Positions 1 to 7,652 are shown, numbered from the stretch's first letter. The stretch is 10,286 bases of DNA from Oscillospiraceae bacterium (GCA_902803365.1 CADCPU010000412.1:1-10286); one strand, 5' to 3'. A program made the numbers and translations. Notes: generated from the sequence alone by a model not told the origin.

Positions 1-473
1 CCATGCTTCTTGGCTTCCTCTACTGCAACGAGTGACAGATCTGCTGCGCTCTTTGAGATCGCAGGAGTGATACCCGTGATATGAAGCCATTCGACATCAT
101 CGAAAATGCTGTCCCAATCAAATCCCTCCCCTGTCGCAAGAGCCATCGAAGAATAAGCTCTGTCATATACGACCTTGCTCGGTCTCTGGTTGGCACCGGA
201 CTCAAGGTAATAGATACCCATACGGCCTTCGCCTCTTAAGATCTTGTCTGTACCTACACCGAACTTTCTTAATTCTCTTACACACTCGTCACCGATAACG
301 TTATCGGGAAGGACAGTCAGAAAATCAGCAGGCATATCGTAGTTAGCAAGCGATACTGCAACGTTTGCCTCGCCGCCTCCGAATGTTGCCTCAAATCTCG
401 GAGTCTGGAAAAATCTCTCGTGCTCAGGAGTCTTGAGTCTGAGCATTATCTCACCGAATGTTAATACTTTCAT
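1..473 (-). CDS. kdgK: 2-keto-3-deoxygluconate kinase (PfkB family), 3' part cut off by window edge
   Basis: This is a cytoplasmic PfkB-family sugar kinase that would phosphorylate 2-keto-3-deoxygluconate (KDG) with ATP to KDPG, the substrate of the aldolase encoded just upstream. The first 157 residues are visible. They begin MKVLTFGEIMLRL, typical of KdgK-like kinases, and carry the glycine-rich substrate-binding segment FGGGEANVA at about residues 31-39, followed by a GDE segment near 61-63. The C-terminal ATP-binding half, with the second PfkB signature and the catalytic aspartate, lies outside the window. The ATG at 471-473 follows an AGGT-type ribosome binding site that begins in the stop codon of eda, leaving an 11-nt gap, so the two genes are co-transcribed. 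Without the second half another PfkB sugar specificity (for example fructokinase) cannot be excluded, but the pairing with eda makes KDG by far the best substrate. Confidence 0.9.
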   Translation of the reverse strand, partial: MKVLTFGEIMLRLKTPEHERFFQTPRFEATFGGGEANVAVSLANYDMPADFLTVLPDNVIGDECVRELRKFGVGTDKILRGEGRMGIYYLESGANQRPSKVVYDRAYSSMALATGEGFDWDSIFDDVEWLHITGITPAISKSAADLSLVAVEEAKKH

Positions 474-484
474 ATCTGCTTACC

Positions 485-1120
485 TCACTTACGTGCGCTC
501 TTGATCGCGTCTGTCGCCTGCTTCGAAAGCTCGGTGATCTTAGCAAATTCATGCGCCTTGATATCAGCCTTTGTACAGATCCAGCTTCCGCCGACTGCAG
601 CGACGAAATCAGCCGATACATATTCATTCATGTTGTCTGCATTGATACCGCCCGTAGGAAGGAACTTAACGCCTCCGAATGGAGCTGCCAATGCCTTGAG
701 AGCCTTGATGCCGCCATATACGTTAGCCGGGAAGAACTTGACCATCTTAAGTCCCAATTCGAGAGCCATCATGATCTCGGAAGGCGTCACGCAACCAGGG
801 CAGCATGAGATGCCGTTGTCCAAACACCATTTGACGATATCTTCGGAAAAGCCCGGTGATACGATGAACTTTGCACCGGCCTCAACAGCCTTCTGTGCCT
901 GCTCTTTGTTAAGGACGGTACCTGCACCGACTATCATATCAGGAACCTCTGCCGCTACTTTGGCAATAGCCTCAAGAGCGCATTCGGTCCTAAGTGTAAT
1001 CTCCATAAAACAAACGCCTCCGTCAAGCAATGCCTTCGCGAGCGGTGTGGCGTCTTCAACATTTTCGATCACGACGACCGGTACGATACCGACCTCGTGC
1101 ATCTTCTCTTCAATGCTCAT
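485..1120 (-). CDS. eda: 2-dehydro-3-deoxy-phosphogluconate (KDPG/KHG) aldolase
   Basis: This class I aldolase splits KDPG into pyruvate and glyceraldehyde 3-phosphate, the last step of uronate and Entner-Doudoroff catabolism in the cytoplasm. The 211-residue length is normal for the family. Visible family motifs, in order, are MEITLRTEC with Glu40 and Arg44 (equivalents of E. coli Glu45 and Arg49), GAGTVLN at 65-71, the SPGF loop at 88-91, PGCVTPSE at 108-115, KFFPA with the Schiff-base lysine Lys128 (E. coli Lys133), PTGGI at 155-159 and GGSW at 177-180. All catalytic residues are present. The ATG at 1118-1120 sits 7 nt from an AGGAGA ribosome binding site (1128-1133). It is the first gene of an eda-kdgK operon, divergent from uxaC, with a promoter and operator-like palindrome directly upstream. 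Confidence 0.97.
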   Translation of the reverse strand: MSIEEKMHEVGIVPVVVIENVEDATPLAKALLDGGVCFMEITLRTECALEAIAKVAAEVPDMIVGAGTVLNKEQAQKAVEAGAKFIVSPGFSEDIVKWCLDNGISCCPGCVTPSEIMMALELGLKMVKFFPANVYGGIKALKALAAPFGGVKFLPTGGINADNMNEYVSADFVAAVGGSWICTKADIKAHEFAKITELSKQATDAIKSARK

Positions 1121-1147
1121 AAGATCATCTCCTGTTTATCAAGACTG

Positions 1148-1159
1148 CTAGTATTCTAG
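1148..1159. promoter_or_regulatory. Operator-like palindrome, copy A (eda-kdgK / uxaC control region)
   Basis: CTAGTATTCTAG is a near-perfect palindrome (CTAG-4 bp-CTAG) that covers the -10 box of the eda promoter on the minus strand. Close relatives occur at 9570-9581 (CTAGTATGCTAG) and, on the minus strand, at 7712-7723 (CTAGTATGCAAG). Covering the -10 fits repression. The shape resembles operators of FadR-type GntR regulators, which is an inference. The regulator is not encoded in the window. Confidence 0.7.
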
Positions 1160-1181
1160 TATATTTAACCCTTGTAATCAA
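1153..1181 (-). promoter_or_regulatory. Sigma-A type promoter of eda-kdgK
   Basis: Read on the minus strand there is a -35 TTGATT (1176-1181), a 17-bp spacer and a -10 TAGAAT (1153-1158). Predicted transcription start is near 1146, giving a leader of about 26 nt. The -10 is inside the operator-like palindrome, so a bound regulator would block polymerase. Confidence 0.7.
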
Positions 1182-1210
1182 CTCGTTTTTGAGTTAAAGT
1201 TTGAGTAATG

Positions 1211-1239
1211 TTGCACAAACTTCAATAGGTTATTATTTA
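1211..1239 (+). promoter_or_regulatory. Weak candidate promoter of uxaC
   Basis: TTGCAC (1211-1216) and TATTTA (1234-1239) are 17 bp apart on the plus strand. The -10 matches only three of six consensus positions, so this is the best of several poor candidates in an AT-rich stretch. The palindrome at 1148-1159 lies about 50 bp upstream of this -35 and could serve uxaC as well as eda. Confidence 0.3.
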
Positions 1240-1261
1240 TAGTATCACAAGGAGTATATTT

Positions 1262-2656
1262 ATGAGTTTCATAAACAACGATTTCCTTCTTACCTCCCCC
1301 CTTGCCCACACTCTCTACGAGAAATATTCCGCGACGCTCCCGATCGTTGACTATCACTGTCACATCGATCCGAAGGACATCGCTCTCAATACAAGCTTTA
1401 CTAACTTAAGCGACATCTGGCTCTCGGGCGACCACTACAAATGGCGTCTGATGCGTGCCGCAGGTATCGCTGAACGCTTCATCACAGGCGATGCTTCTCC
1501 AAAAGAGAAGTTCATCGCATGGGCAGGCGTTATCGGCAAGGCGATCGGCAATCCTCTCTACCACTGGAATTGCCTGGAGCTCGCACGCTACTTCGGGATC
1601 TGCGATCCTTTGACCGCTGAAAACGCAGAGGAGATATGGGACAAGACATGCAAGATGATGGCTGAAGACCCTGACAAATATACGGCGCGCGGCCTTATCA
1701 AGTTTTCCAACGTTGAGTGTCTCTGCACAACTGACGATCCGTGCGACACGCTCGAATGGCATAAAGCGATCGCAGCTGACGATTCATTTGATGTTCAGGT
1801 CCTTCCGTCCTTCAGGCCGGACCCGATCCTCGATATCGAGAAACAGTCTTTCGGAACCTATATCGAAAGACTCTCTTCTGTCAGCGGCATAAAGATCGTA
1901 TCGCTTGACGATCTTATCAGAGCCCTTGATTCCAGGATCGACCACTTCGTATCCTGCGGTTGCCGAATCGCAGATCACGGCATGGAATATATCTTCTACG
2001 AGAAGGCTTCCAAAGACGAGGTCGACAGTATCTTCCGTCAGAAAACGGGACTCACTGCGTCACAGATCGCAAAGTATAAGACATATATCCTTCTTCACTG
2101 CGCTTCACGCTATGCCGAACTCAACATTACGATGCAGTACCACTTCGGATGCATCCGCGACGTAAATGCGATGCGTCTTACAACTCTCGGTGTAAACTGC
2201 GGATGCGACTCAATAAGCGGCGCTTATAACTTCGTAACTCCGCTTACATCCATACTCTCCGACCTGAGCGCATCAGGGGCTCTCCCTCGCACGATCCTAT
2301 ACAGCCTCAATCCGAGCGACAACACCATCCTCGATACGATGATCGGCTGCTTCCAGGAAGGACCTCAGGTAATGAAGGTCCAGCACGGCGCCGCATGGTG
2401 GTTCAACGATAATATGAACGGCATGATCGACCAGATGAAGTCCCTTGCCTGCCAGAGCTACTTCCCGGGATTCCTCGGAATGCTCACGGACTCCAGGAGC
2501 TTCCTGTCCTACACAAGGCACGAATACTTCAGAAGGATACTCTGTTCCTTCATCGCTGATCAAGTTAATGCAGGTCTCTTCCCTAATGATGAAGCAATAC
2601 TCGGAGAGATAGTTACGGCTGTCTCGTACGGTAATTCGAAAGAGTTATTTGACTGA
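1262..2656 (+). CDS. uxaC: Glucuronate/galacturonate isomerase (uronate isomerase)
   Basis: This cytoplasmic amidohydrolase-superfamily isomerase converts D-glucuronate to D-fructuronate and D-galacturonate to D-tagaturonate, the first step inside the cell for free uronates. Its 464 residues match the usual 465-470 of the family. The N-terminal metal-binding motif DYHCHIDPKDIA is at residues 30-41 (His32 and His34), followed by LWSGDHYKWR-type sequence (here IWLSGDHYKWRLMR, about 52-65) that contacts substrate in known UxaC enzymes. Further family stretches are visible near the C terminus (QHGAAWWFND, then GMLTDSRSFLSY). The ATG at 1262 has an AAGGAG site 7 nt upstream (1249-1254). It is transcribed divergently from eda-kdgK and is followed at once by a hairpin terminator, so it is probably a single-gene unit. 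The enzymes between it and KdgK (UxaB/UxuB, UxaA/UxuA) are not in the window. Confidence 0.97.
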   Translation: MSFINNDFLLTSPLAHTLYEKYSATLPIVDYHCHIDPKDIALNTSFTNLSDIWLSGDHYKWRLMRAAGIAERFITGDASPKEKFIAWAGVIGKAIGNPLYHWNCLELARYFGICDPLTAENAEEIWDKTCKMMAEDPDKYTARGLIKFSNVECLCTTDDPCDTLEWHKAIAADDSFDVQVLPSFRPDPILDIEKQSFGTYIERLSSVSGIKIVSLDDLIRALDSRIDHFVSCGCRIADHGMEYIFYEKASKDEVDSIFRQKTGLTASQIAKYKTYILLHCASRYAELNITMQYHFGCIRDVNAMRLTTLGVNCGCDSISGAYNFVTPLTSILSDLSASGALPRTILYSLNPSDNTILDTMIGCFQEGPQVMKVQHGAAWWFNDNMNGMIDQMKSLACQSYFPGFLGMLTDSRSFLSYTRHEYFRRILCSFIADQVNAGLFPNDEAILGEIVTAVSYGNSKELFD

Positions 2657-2661
2657 TACAA

Positions 2662-2697
2662 AAAGCTGCCTCGACACACAAAGATCGAGACAGCTTC
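2662..2697. terminator. Bidirectional rho-independent terminator between uxaC and the acyltransferase
   Basis: Arm AAGCTG-c-CTCGA (2663-2674) pairs with TCGAG-a-CAGCTT (2685-2696), giving 11 pairs with one internal mismatch and a 10-nt loop. The plus strand continues as CTTTATTTA after uxaC. The minus strand continues with a run of five T after the acyltransferase stop. It therefore can end both convergent transcripts. Confidence 0.85.
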
Positions 2698-2714
2698 TTT
2701 ATTTAGATCAATAT

Positions 2715-3857
2715 TTATGCTTTTGCGCTGTTGGCAGCATCCTTAAAGAGATAATCGAATATCTTGTTAATCAGACGTTCGATAAGCGGAACGATGAGTC
2801 TTGAGAACCACTCGACCATAAAGGATACAAACAAGACTGCAAAACATGTAAGTACCGCAGTAATGATAAATGCTCCCGAATCGAACTGCTTGTCTACCTT
2901 GGCAAGGTTCCAGATAATGCCTCTTGTGAGGTTGGAGTCATGGAACAGATAGATTCCGAATACCGCGCTTGCTATCCTGTTGATGAGCGCGGAAGGCTTG
3001 ATCCTGAAATCATTAAAGAAGAGGAACAATGCCAGAGCACAGATCGGCACGAAGAGGAATGCCTGTATATACGGAAGGACCATTCCTACCAGTGCAGTGA
3101 TCATAGGCTTATACTTATCAGCTGCTGCAAAATATCCCATACCTGCCGTCAGGGCCCAGAAAAGACCTGCGACGCAAAGCCTGATGATCTGAGCAGTCGC
3201 ACCCTTGTTCGGCTTTACAAAGAGCTTTACGTAACCGCCGAGGAAATAGAAGAACAGGCCTTTGCTCAAGTCACTGAACGTTACGCCGTTAAATACACCG
3301 AAGCCGTATGCGAAGATCCAGAAATAAAGAAGCACGAAGATGTATTTCTTCTTGCTGAGAGTGCCCACATATTTGTTGAGGAGCGGAGATGCAAAAACGA
3401 TCAGAATATATACCGTGATGTACCACCATGCACTGCTCGATACAGGACCTGTTACGGACCTGAATATACGAAGGGCCAACGTCTGGAGATTAAGCCCCGA
3501 AGGATTGCCGAGGAAGAAGTGAAATACAAGGCTTACGATCGCACAGAAGAAAGCAAAGAAGATCGCCTGAGCGATAAGCTTACTTACCTTACGAGCTTTG
3601 GTACTCGTGATCATGAAATAACCCGACAGCATAAAGAATATGCCGACGCCTACTCTTCCACCAGGACTAAACCACATGGTCAGCAGCCTATTGAATGTCG
3701 GGCCGGCATTCCACATTACATACTGCTCACCGGTACCTACCTTCAAAACACCATGGGAAGAAAAGTGATTAAAGACGATCATTATGATCGCAAAGATCCT
3801 CAACAATTCGAATCTGCTGTCTCTGACAGGCTTTTTAACAACGTTATTATTACCCAC
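2715..3857 (-). CDS. Membrane-bound acyltransferase, acyltransferase 3 family
   Basis: This is an integral membrane protein of the acyltransferase 3 (AT3, OafA/OatA-like transmembrane) family. Such proteins move acyl groups, usually acetyl, across or at the membrane onto cell-surface glycans such as exopolysaccharide, teichoic acid or peptidoglycan. The 380 residues open with SRFELLRIFAIIMIVFNHF (14-32), the hallmark start of the family with Arg20 and His31 in place. About ten hydrophobic segments follow (for example 60-82, 93-116, 145-160, 172-188, 255-283, 328-354), and GIYLFHDS near the C-terminal third is another family feature. There is no extracellular SGNH domain. Translation appears to begin at GTG (3855-3857), 5 nt from an AGGAG site. 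It has its own extended -10 promoter and lacks the operator motif of its neighbours, so it looks functionally separate from the uronate genes. The acceptor cannot be told from sequence. Confidence 0.85.
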   Translation of the reverse strand: MGNNNVVKKPVRDSRFELLRIFAIIMIVFNHFSSHGVLKVGTGEQYVMWNAGPTFNRLLTMWFSPGGRVGVGIFFMLSGYFMITSTKARKVSKLIAQAIFFAFFCAIVSLVFHFFLGNPSGLNLQTLALRIFRSVTGPVSSSAWWYITVYILIVFASPLLNKYVGTLSKKKYIFVLLYFWIFAYGFGVFNGVTFSDLSKGLFFYFLGGYVKLFVKPNKGATAQIIRLCVAGLFWALTAGMGYFAAADKYKPMITALVGMVLPYIQAFLFVPICALALFLFFNDFRIKPSALINRIASAVFGIYLFHDSNLTRGIIWNLAKVDKQFDSGAFIITAVLTCFAVLFVSFMVEWFSRLIVPLIERLINKIFDYLFKDAANSAKA

Positions 3858-3862
3858 AAAAA

Positions 3863-3867
3863 CTCCT
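3863..3867 (-). promoter_or_regulatory. Ribosome binding site supporting a GTG start
   Basis: AGGAG on the minus strand lies 5 nt before the GTG at 3855-3857. There is no in-frame ATG placed as well, so this site decides the acyltransferase start. Confidence 0.7.
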
Positions 3868-3894
3868 GATATTCATATATTATTTTTCTATCGG

Positions 3895-3903
3895 ATTATA
3901 ACA
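3895..3903 (-). promoter_or_regulatory. Extended -10 promoter of the acyltransferase gene
   Basis: On the minus strand TGTTATAAT gives a perfect -10 (TATAAT, 3895-3900) preceded by the TGN extension. No good -35 is seen: the upstream stretch is the T-rich tail of the importer terminator. Predicted start is near 3888, with a leader of about 30 nt. Confidence 0.6.
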
Positions 3904-3933
3904 CAATGGTATACAAAAAAAGACAATAAAAAA

Positions 3934-3958
3934 CGGCTGTCCCACGAGGAGACAGCCG
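3934..3958 (-). terminator. Rho-independent terminator of the importer operon
   Basis: CGGCTGTC (3934-3941) pairs with GACAGCCG (3951-3958) around a 9-nt loop. On the minus strand the stem is followed by six T and, after a short gap, seven more T. It lies 28 bp past the stop of the solute-binding protein gene and separates it from the acyltransferase promoter. Confidence 0.9.
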
Positions 3959-3986
3959 CAAGATCTTTATGCGTAAGAATCTTGAA

Positions 3987-5726
3987 TTACTTTCCGTATA
4001 CCTCAGCGTAGAGACTTACAAGACCATCTACGTCAAGACCGTTACAAGAAGCAACATATGCATCCCAATCAGCATCGATGTCAGCCTTACCTGTTACAAA
4101 GTTGAGAGTCCATGTGTTGACGTTGTCGATGAGAGGAACCTTGATAAGGTTGATCTGCTCATTCTGATCTTCTGTAGGAGCAAGACCAGGTGCGAGCGGA
4201 GGTGTCTCACGATATTCTGCAACGTGCTGTACGAAGTCAGCTACAGGAGGGATAAATGCATCGCAGCCTTCCTTGAGTGTGTGGCCATACCAGAAGTTAC
4301 CGCCTGCATAACCCCACTTGAGTCTGATATCTACATCGTCATCGCTTGTAGCTGCATAGCCGAGACCGGAGCAGCAGAAGCCAGGAAGAAGTGACTTGGA
4401 ACCGTCATCATTGTACTGGAATGTCTCGCCTTCAACACCCCACTTGATGAGCGTGTAAGCATCAGGTGAATACCAGAGCCAGTCTACGAATCTGAGCATC
4501 TTGATGAAGCCGTCTTCGCCGAGATCGTCAAGAGCGTTCTTGGAGATCATAACTCCGCACTCAAGTCTTGAAGAACCTGCTGCACTGTAGTTGTAAGGTC
4601 CCCTAGGAGCAACTGCGTAGTAGAGTTCAAACGCACCTTCTCCGAGGTTCTCTGTACAGTTAGTTACATAAGAAGCGTACTGTCCTTTGTTAACTGACAT
4701 GATAACTGTCTGTCCGTTAAAGAACTTGCTTGTAGCTGTTGAGTCATCCTGTGTGAATGTCTCAGGATCGAGGATACCGCCTGCGATGAACTTGTTAACT
4801 ACCTTGAGGAAGTCCTTGTAGTTGTCGCATGTAGGTGAGAAATAGAACTGATCCTTCTCAACATCGTATCTCATACCGTCGCCGATAGCCCAACCTGCGT
4901 TAACGTCATAGGAGTTACCGATGACCTTAAGGAGGTTACCGCCGTTACCCTGTCCGGATTCGTTACCGCACCAGAGGTCGGACCAGATGTAATCGGACTC
5001 TTTGCACATTTCTTCAGATACCATGTACTCCTTGACCTTTACGAGATCATCATAGAGATCATCCCATGTCCAGTCTTTCTCGATAGCAGGAACATCAACA
5101 CCTGCAGCCTCGAAGATATCCTTACGAACTACGATGGAGTAGTCCGGCATTGGAGCTTCCCACATACCAGGGAGCTTGTAGTAGTTTCCGTCTGATCTTG
5201 TGATCGTCTGGAGATCTGCCTGCATGTCATACGTATTATAGAAGTCTACGTAGTTAGGCATGTACTTAACATACTGTGAGATCGGAACGATAGCACCACC
5301 GTCAACAAAAGTGGAATCGTCGTAGATCTTAGGGATGATGTAAGCGGAATCACCTGCGTTGATGTCGAGCGTTACGTTGTTCATATAGTCGTTACTGTCG
5401 TAAGCGATTATATTGAGCTTAACGTTTGTGAGCTCTTCGATCTTCTTGAAGACACCCTCTGTCTGCCATGTGTCTACCATCGGATACCAGCTTGCATCAC
5501 TGAAGTACATTGAATACTCTACAGGTTCGTCAGAATGGAATAATGTGTTTACACCAAACTCATATCCGAGATCTTCAGCTGTAGTTGTAGATTCTGTTTC
5601 AATGGCCTTCGGAATAGTTGTTGTTCCCTCAGTCTCATTGTCTCCTGTTGATGAAGAGCATGCAACGAAAGCGGAGCCTGCCATAACAGTAGCCAAGAGT
5701 GCACTTGTGAACTTTAACTTTTTCAT
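3987..5726 (-). CDS. Extracellular solute-binding lipoprotein of a CUT1-type oligosaccharide ABC importer (LplA/YtcQ-like)
   Basis: This is the substrate-capturing lipoprotein of the importer, anchored to the outer face of the membrane. The N terminus is a lipoprotein signal: MKKLK, a hydrophobic stretch (residues 6-22) and a lipobox FVAC with the lipidated Cys23. Phe at the -3 position is less common than Leu. A Ser/Thr/Glu-rich linker runs to about residue 52, then a large two-lobed binding domain. The 579-residue length matches the long LplA/YtcQ-type binding proteins rather than short (about 420-residue) MalE-type ones. The domain is rich in Trp and Tyr (for example WTWDDLYDDL near 210 and DWLWYSPDAYTLIKWG in the C-terminal half), as expected for stacking on sugar rings. 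ATG 5724-5726 follows GAGGAGG. It is the last gene of the operon, 76 bp after the second permease, and ends at a strong terminator. Location beside uronate genes suggests a uronate-containing oligosaccharide. The exact ligand is inferred. Confidence 0.88.
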   Translation of the reverse strand: MKKLKFTSALLATVMAGSAFVACSSSTGDNETEGTTTIPKAIETESTTTAEDLGYEFGVNTLFHSDEPVEYSMYFSDASWYPMVDTWQTEGVFKKIEELTNVKLNIIAYDSNDYMNNVTLDINAGDSAYIIPKIYDDSTFVDGGAIVPISQYVKYMPNYVDFYNTYDMQADLQTITRSDGNYYKLPGMWEAPMPDYSIVVRKDIFEAAGVDVPAIEKDWTWDDLYDDLVKVKEYMVSEEMCKESDYIWSDLWCGNESGQGNGGNLLKVIGNSYDVNAGWAIGDGMRYDVEKDQFYFSPTCDNYKDFLKVVNKFIAGGILDPETFTQDDSTATSKFFNGQTVIMSVNKGQYASYVTNCTENLGEGAFELYYAVAPRGPYNYSAAGSSRLECGVMISKNALDDLGEDGFIKMLRFVDWLWYSPDAYTLIKWGVEGETFQYNDDGSKSLLPGFCCSGLGYAATSDDDVDIRLKWGYAGGNFWYGHTLKEGCDAFIPPVADFVQHVAEYRETPPLAPGLAPTEDQNEQINLIKVPLIDNVNTWTLNFVTGKADIDADWDAYVASCNGLDVDGLVSLYAEVYGK

Positions 5727-5802
5727 AGTTGCCTCCTCGTTTTATAAATTCTGTAACCGGGTCTGCCGGAAACATTCAAAGTTTGGATGACGGTAAAAAG
5801 GA

Positions 5803-6690
5803 TCACTCCTTGACACCGCCGAGCATCATGCCCTGTACGTAGTACTTCTGGATAAACGGATATACGCAGATGATAGGAAGTACCGTGAGAACCATCGCAC
5901 AGGATTTGATGTTTGCATTTACCTGCTGAGCATCAGGATCGTTTGCACCTGCACCTCTGATGATCGTCTGGAGGTAGTAAGCTACCGGCCAGTGATTCTT
6001 ACGCAGATACAGGAAAGCCTGATACCAGTTGTTCCAATACATAACCGCATAGAAGAGAGTCATCGTAGCCATGATCGGCTTGGAGAGCGGCAATGCGATC
6101 CTCCAGAAAACACCGAACTTGCTAAGACCGTCGATCTCACCTGCTTCCTCGAGATCCTGAGGGATACCCTGGAAGAATGACTTCATGAGGATTACGTAAT
6201 ATGTGCTGATCATCATAGGAAGGATGAAGGCTGCCATCGTGTCCTTAAGTCCCAACTTGATTACCAAGATGTAGTTGGAGATCAATGTACCGCCGAAGTA
6301 CATGGTAAAGATGATGAAAGGAGTAAGGAAACGATTGAACTTGAGTTCCTTCTTTGCCATCGGGTATGCGAGCATAGCCGAGAAGAGCAATGAAAGGAGA
6401 GTACCTACTACCGTATAGACAAGAGTGTTCTTATAGTACATAAGAAAGTCACCCTGGAAGAGTACGTAGGAATATGTCCTGAGAGTAAACTCCTTAGGGA
6501 TGAGACCTACCTCACCTCTTATGATCGCCTGATCGGATGAGAAGGACTGGGATACGAGATAAAGGAACGGGAATAATGTTGCGATACAGATGAGGATCAT
6601 CAAAAGTGCATTGCAAACAACGAAGATCTTGTAACCTATATTTTCCTGTATCTTAAGTGCCGGACTGCTTTGTTTTTTTGCCATTGTCAT
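5803..6690 (-). CDS. Sugar ABC importer permease, LplC/YtcP-like (MalG type)
   Basis: This is the second membrane subunit of the importer. It has 295 residues and about six membrane segments (for example 22-47, 90-112, 122-145, 151-171, 205-224, 266-283). The EAA loop that docks on the ATPase is at about 182-203, EAGEIDGLSKFGVFWRIALP, with the conserved Gly and the LP pair. The C-terminal sequence QKYYVQGMMLGGVKE is characteristic of the YtcP/LplC branch, which handles oligosaccharides including pectin fragments in Bacillus and Paenibacillus. The stop of the first permease is 11 nt upstream. A GGGGG run before the start serves either ATG 6688-6690 (3 nt away) or ATG 6682-6684 (9 nt away). The second spacing is more usual, which would shorten the protein by two residues. 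No ATPase gene accompanies it. Confidence 0.92.
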   Translation of the reverse strand: MTMAKKQSSPALKIQENIGYKIFVVCNALLMILICIATLFPFLYLVSQSFSSDQAIIRGEVGLIPKEFTLRTYSYVLFQGDFLMYYKNTLVYTVVGTLLSLLFSAMLAYPMAKKELKFNRFLTPFIIFTMYFGGTLISNYILVIKLGLKDTMAAFILPMMISTYYVILMKSFFQGIPQDLEEAGEIDGLSKFGVFWRIALPLSKPIMATMTLFYAVMYWNNWYQAFLYLRKNHWPVAYYLQTIIRGAGANDPDAQQVNANIKSCAMVLTVLPIICVYPFIQKYYVQGMMLGGVKE

Positions 6691-6701
6691 CTACCCCCTT
6701 A

Positions 6702-7652
6702 TTACCACAAGCTGCTGTCCGTAAACTTCTTGGATGCGAAGTTTGCGATCGTGAGCAATATGAGGTTTATGATGCCCTCGAAAAGACCTACCGCTGTAGC
6801 ATAACTGAAGTTACCGCCATCGATACCCATTCGGAATACGTATGTGGAGATGATATCTGCCGTCTCGTATGTCATAGGGTTATAAAGGAGGTATACCTTC
6901 TCGAATGCTCCGCCTGATCCGACGAGACCACCGATATCGAGGATCAACAATGTCGTGATCGTAGGAAGGATCGAAGGGATCGTGATGTGCCATACTCTCT
7001 TGAAGTGACCTGCACCGTCAACGGCTGCAGCTTCATAAAGAGAAGGGTTGATATTGGACATGGCTGCAAGGTAGAGGATAGTTCCCCAACCGAGACTCTG
7101 CCAAACACCGGATGCTACGAAGATCGTGGAGAACCACTTTGCTTCAGAGATGAAGCTGATCTTATCACTGCCGATCGAAGCGAGGAAGTTATTGATAGGG
7201 CCGGATGTGGAAACGACTTCCTTGACCATACCGCAAAGGATAACTACCGATACGAAGTGAGGCAGATAGGATACTGTCTGAACGAACTTCTTCCAGTGAA
7301 GATTTCTGATCTCGTTAATGAGAAGAGCAAAGATCAATGTGAGCGGGAATCTGAAAGCAAGATACGTGATATTCAATGTCAACGTATTCTTAAAAGCTCT
7401 CCAGAATGTCTCGTTCGTAATGAACTGCTTAAAATACTTAACACCTACAAACTCGTCACCGAAGATATTACCGCCTGCACGATACTTACGAAATGCAATA
7501 ACGTTACCGATCATAGGTACATATCTGAATACTATGTAATAGATGATCGGGATGATCAGCATCGCGTAAAGCTGCCAGTAGCGACTGATATGCTTCTTGA
7601 CGTTGCCCTGTTTGTTGGCCTTGCCAAGATTACGTTGAACGTAACTACTCAT
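6702..7652 (-). CDS. Sugar ABC importer permease, LplB/YteP-like (MalF type)
   Basis: This is the first gene of the importer operon and the partner membrane subunit. From the ATG at 7650-7652 it has 316 residues. A cytoplasmic basic N terminus (1-25) precedes about six membrane segments (for example 28-46, 88-112, 126-144, 175-198, 231-250, 286-306). The EAA loop, EAAAVDGAGHFKRVWHITIP at 207-226, is complete. The segment YVPMIGNVIAFRKY after the first helix is typical of LplB/YteP-type permeases. An AAGAGG site 7 nt upstream supports this ATG. A GTG two codons earlier (7656-7658) is only 1 nt from that site and is unlikely. A near-consensus promoter and an operator-like motif lie upstream, so the three-gene operon (permease, permease, binding protein) starts here. 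Confidence 0.92.
   Translation of the reverse strand: MSSYVQRNLGKANKQGNVKKHISRYWQLYAMLIIPIIYYIVFRYVPMIGNVIAFRKYRAGGNIFGDEFVGVKYFKQFITNETFWRAFKNTLTLNITYLAFRFPLTLIFALLINEIRNLHWKKFVQTVSYLPHFVSVVILCGMVKEVVSTSGPINNFLASIGSDKISFISEAKWFSTIFVASGVWQSLGWGTILYLAAMSNINPSLYEAAAVDGAGHFKRVWHITIPSILPTITTLLILDIGGLVGSGGAFEKVYLLYNPMTYETADIISTYVFRMGIDGGNFSYATAVGLFEGIINLILLTIANFASKKFTDSSLW

Noticed and set aside
501..1151. 216-codon plus-strand open frame opposite eda
   Set aside because: Fully antisense to the clearly recognised aldolase, which has all its catalytic residues. No own promoter or ribosome binding site.
1180..1195. Small hairpin AACTC-6 nt-GAGTT in the eda/uxaC intergenic region
   Set aside because: Only five base pairs and no T-run after it on either strand, so it is neither a convincing terminator nor an operator.
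2940..3869. 309-codon plus-strand open frame
   Set aside because: It is wholly antisense to the acyltransferase gene, reads as charged, low-hydrophobicity sequence with no recognisable domain, and has no ribosome binding site. It is a shadow of the real gene.
5757..5769. CCGG-5 nt-CCGG repeat between the second permease and binding protein genes
   Set aside because: A four-base stem is too short to call a processing or attenuation structure, though the position would suit one.
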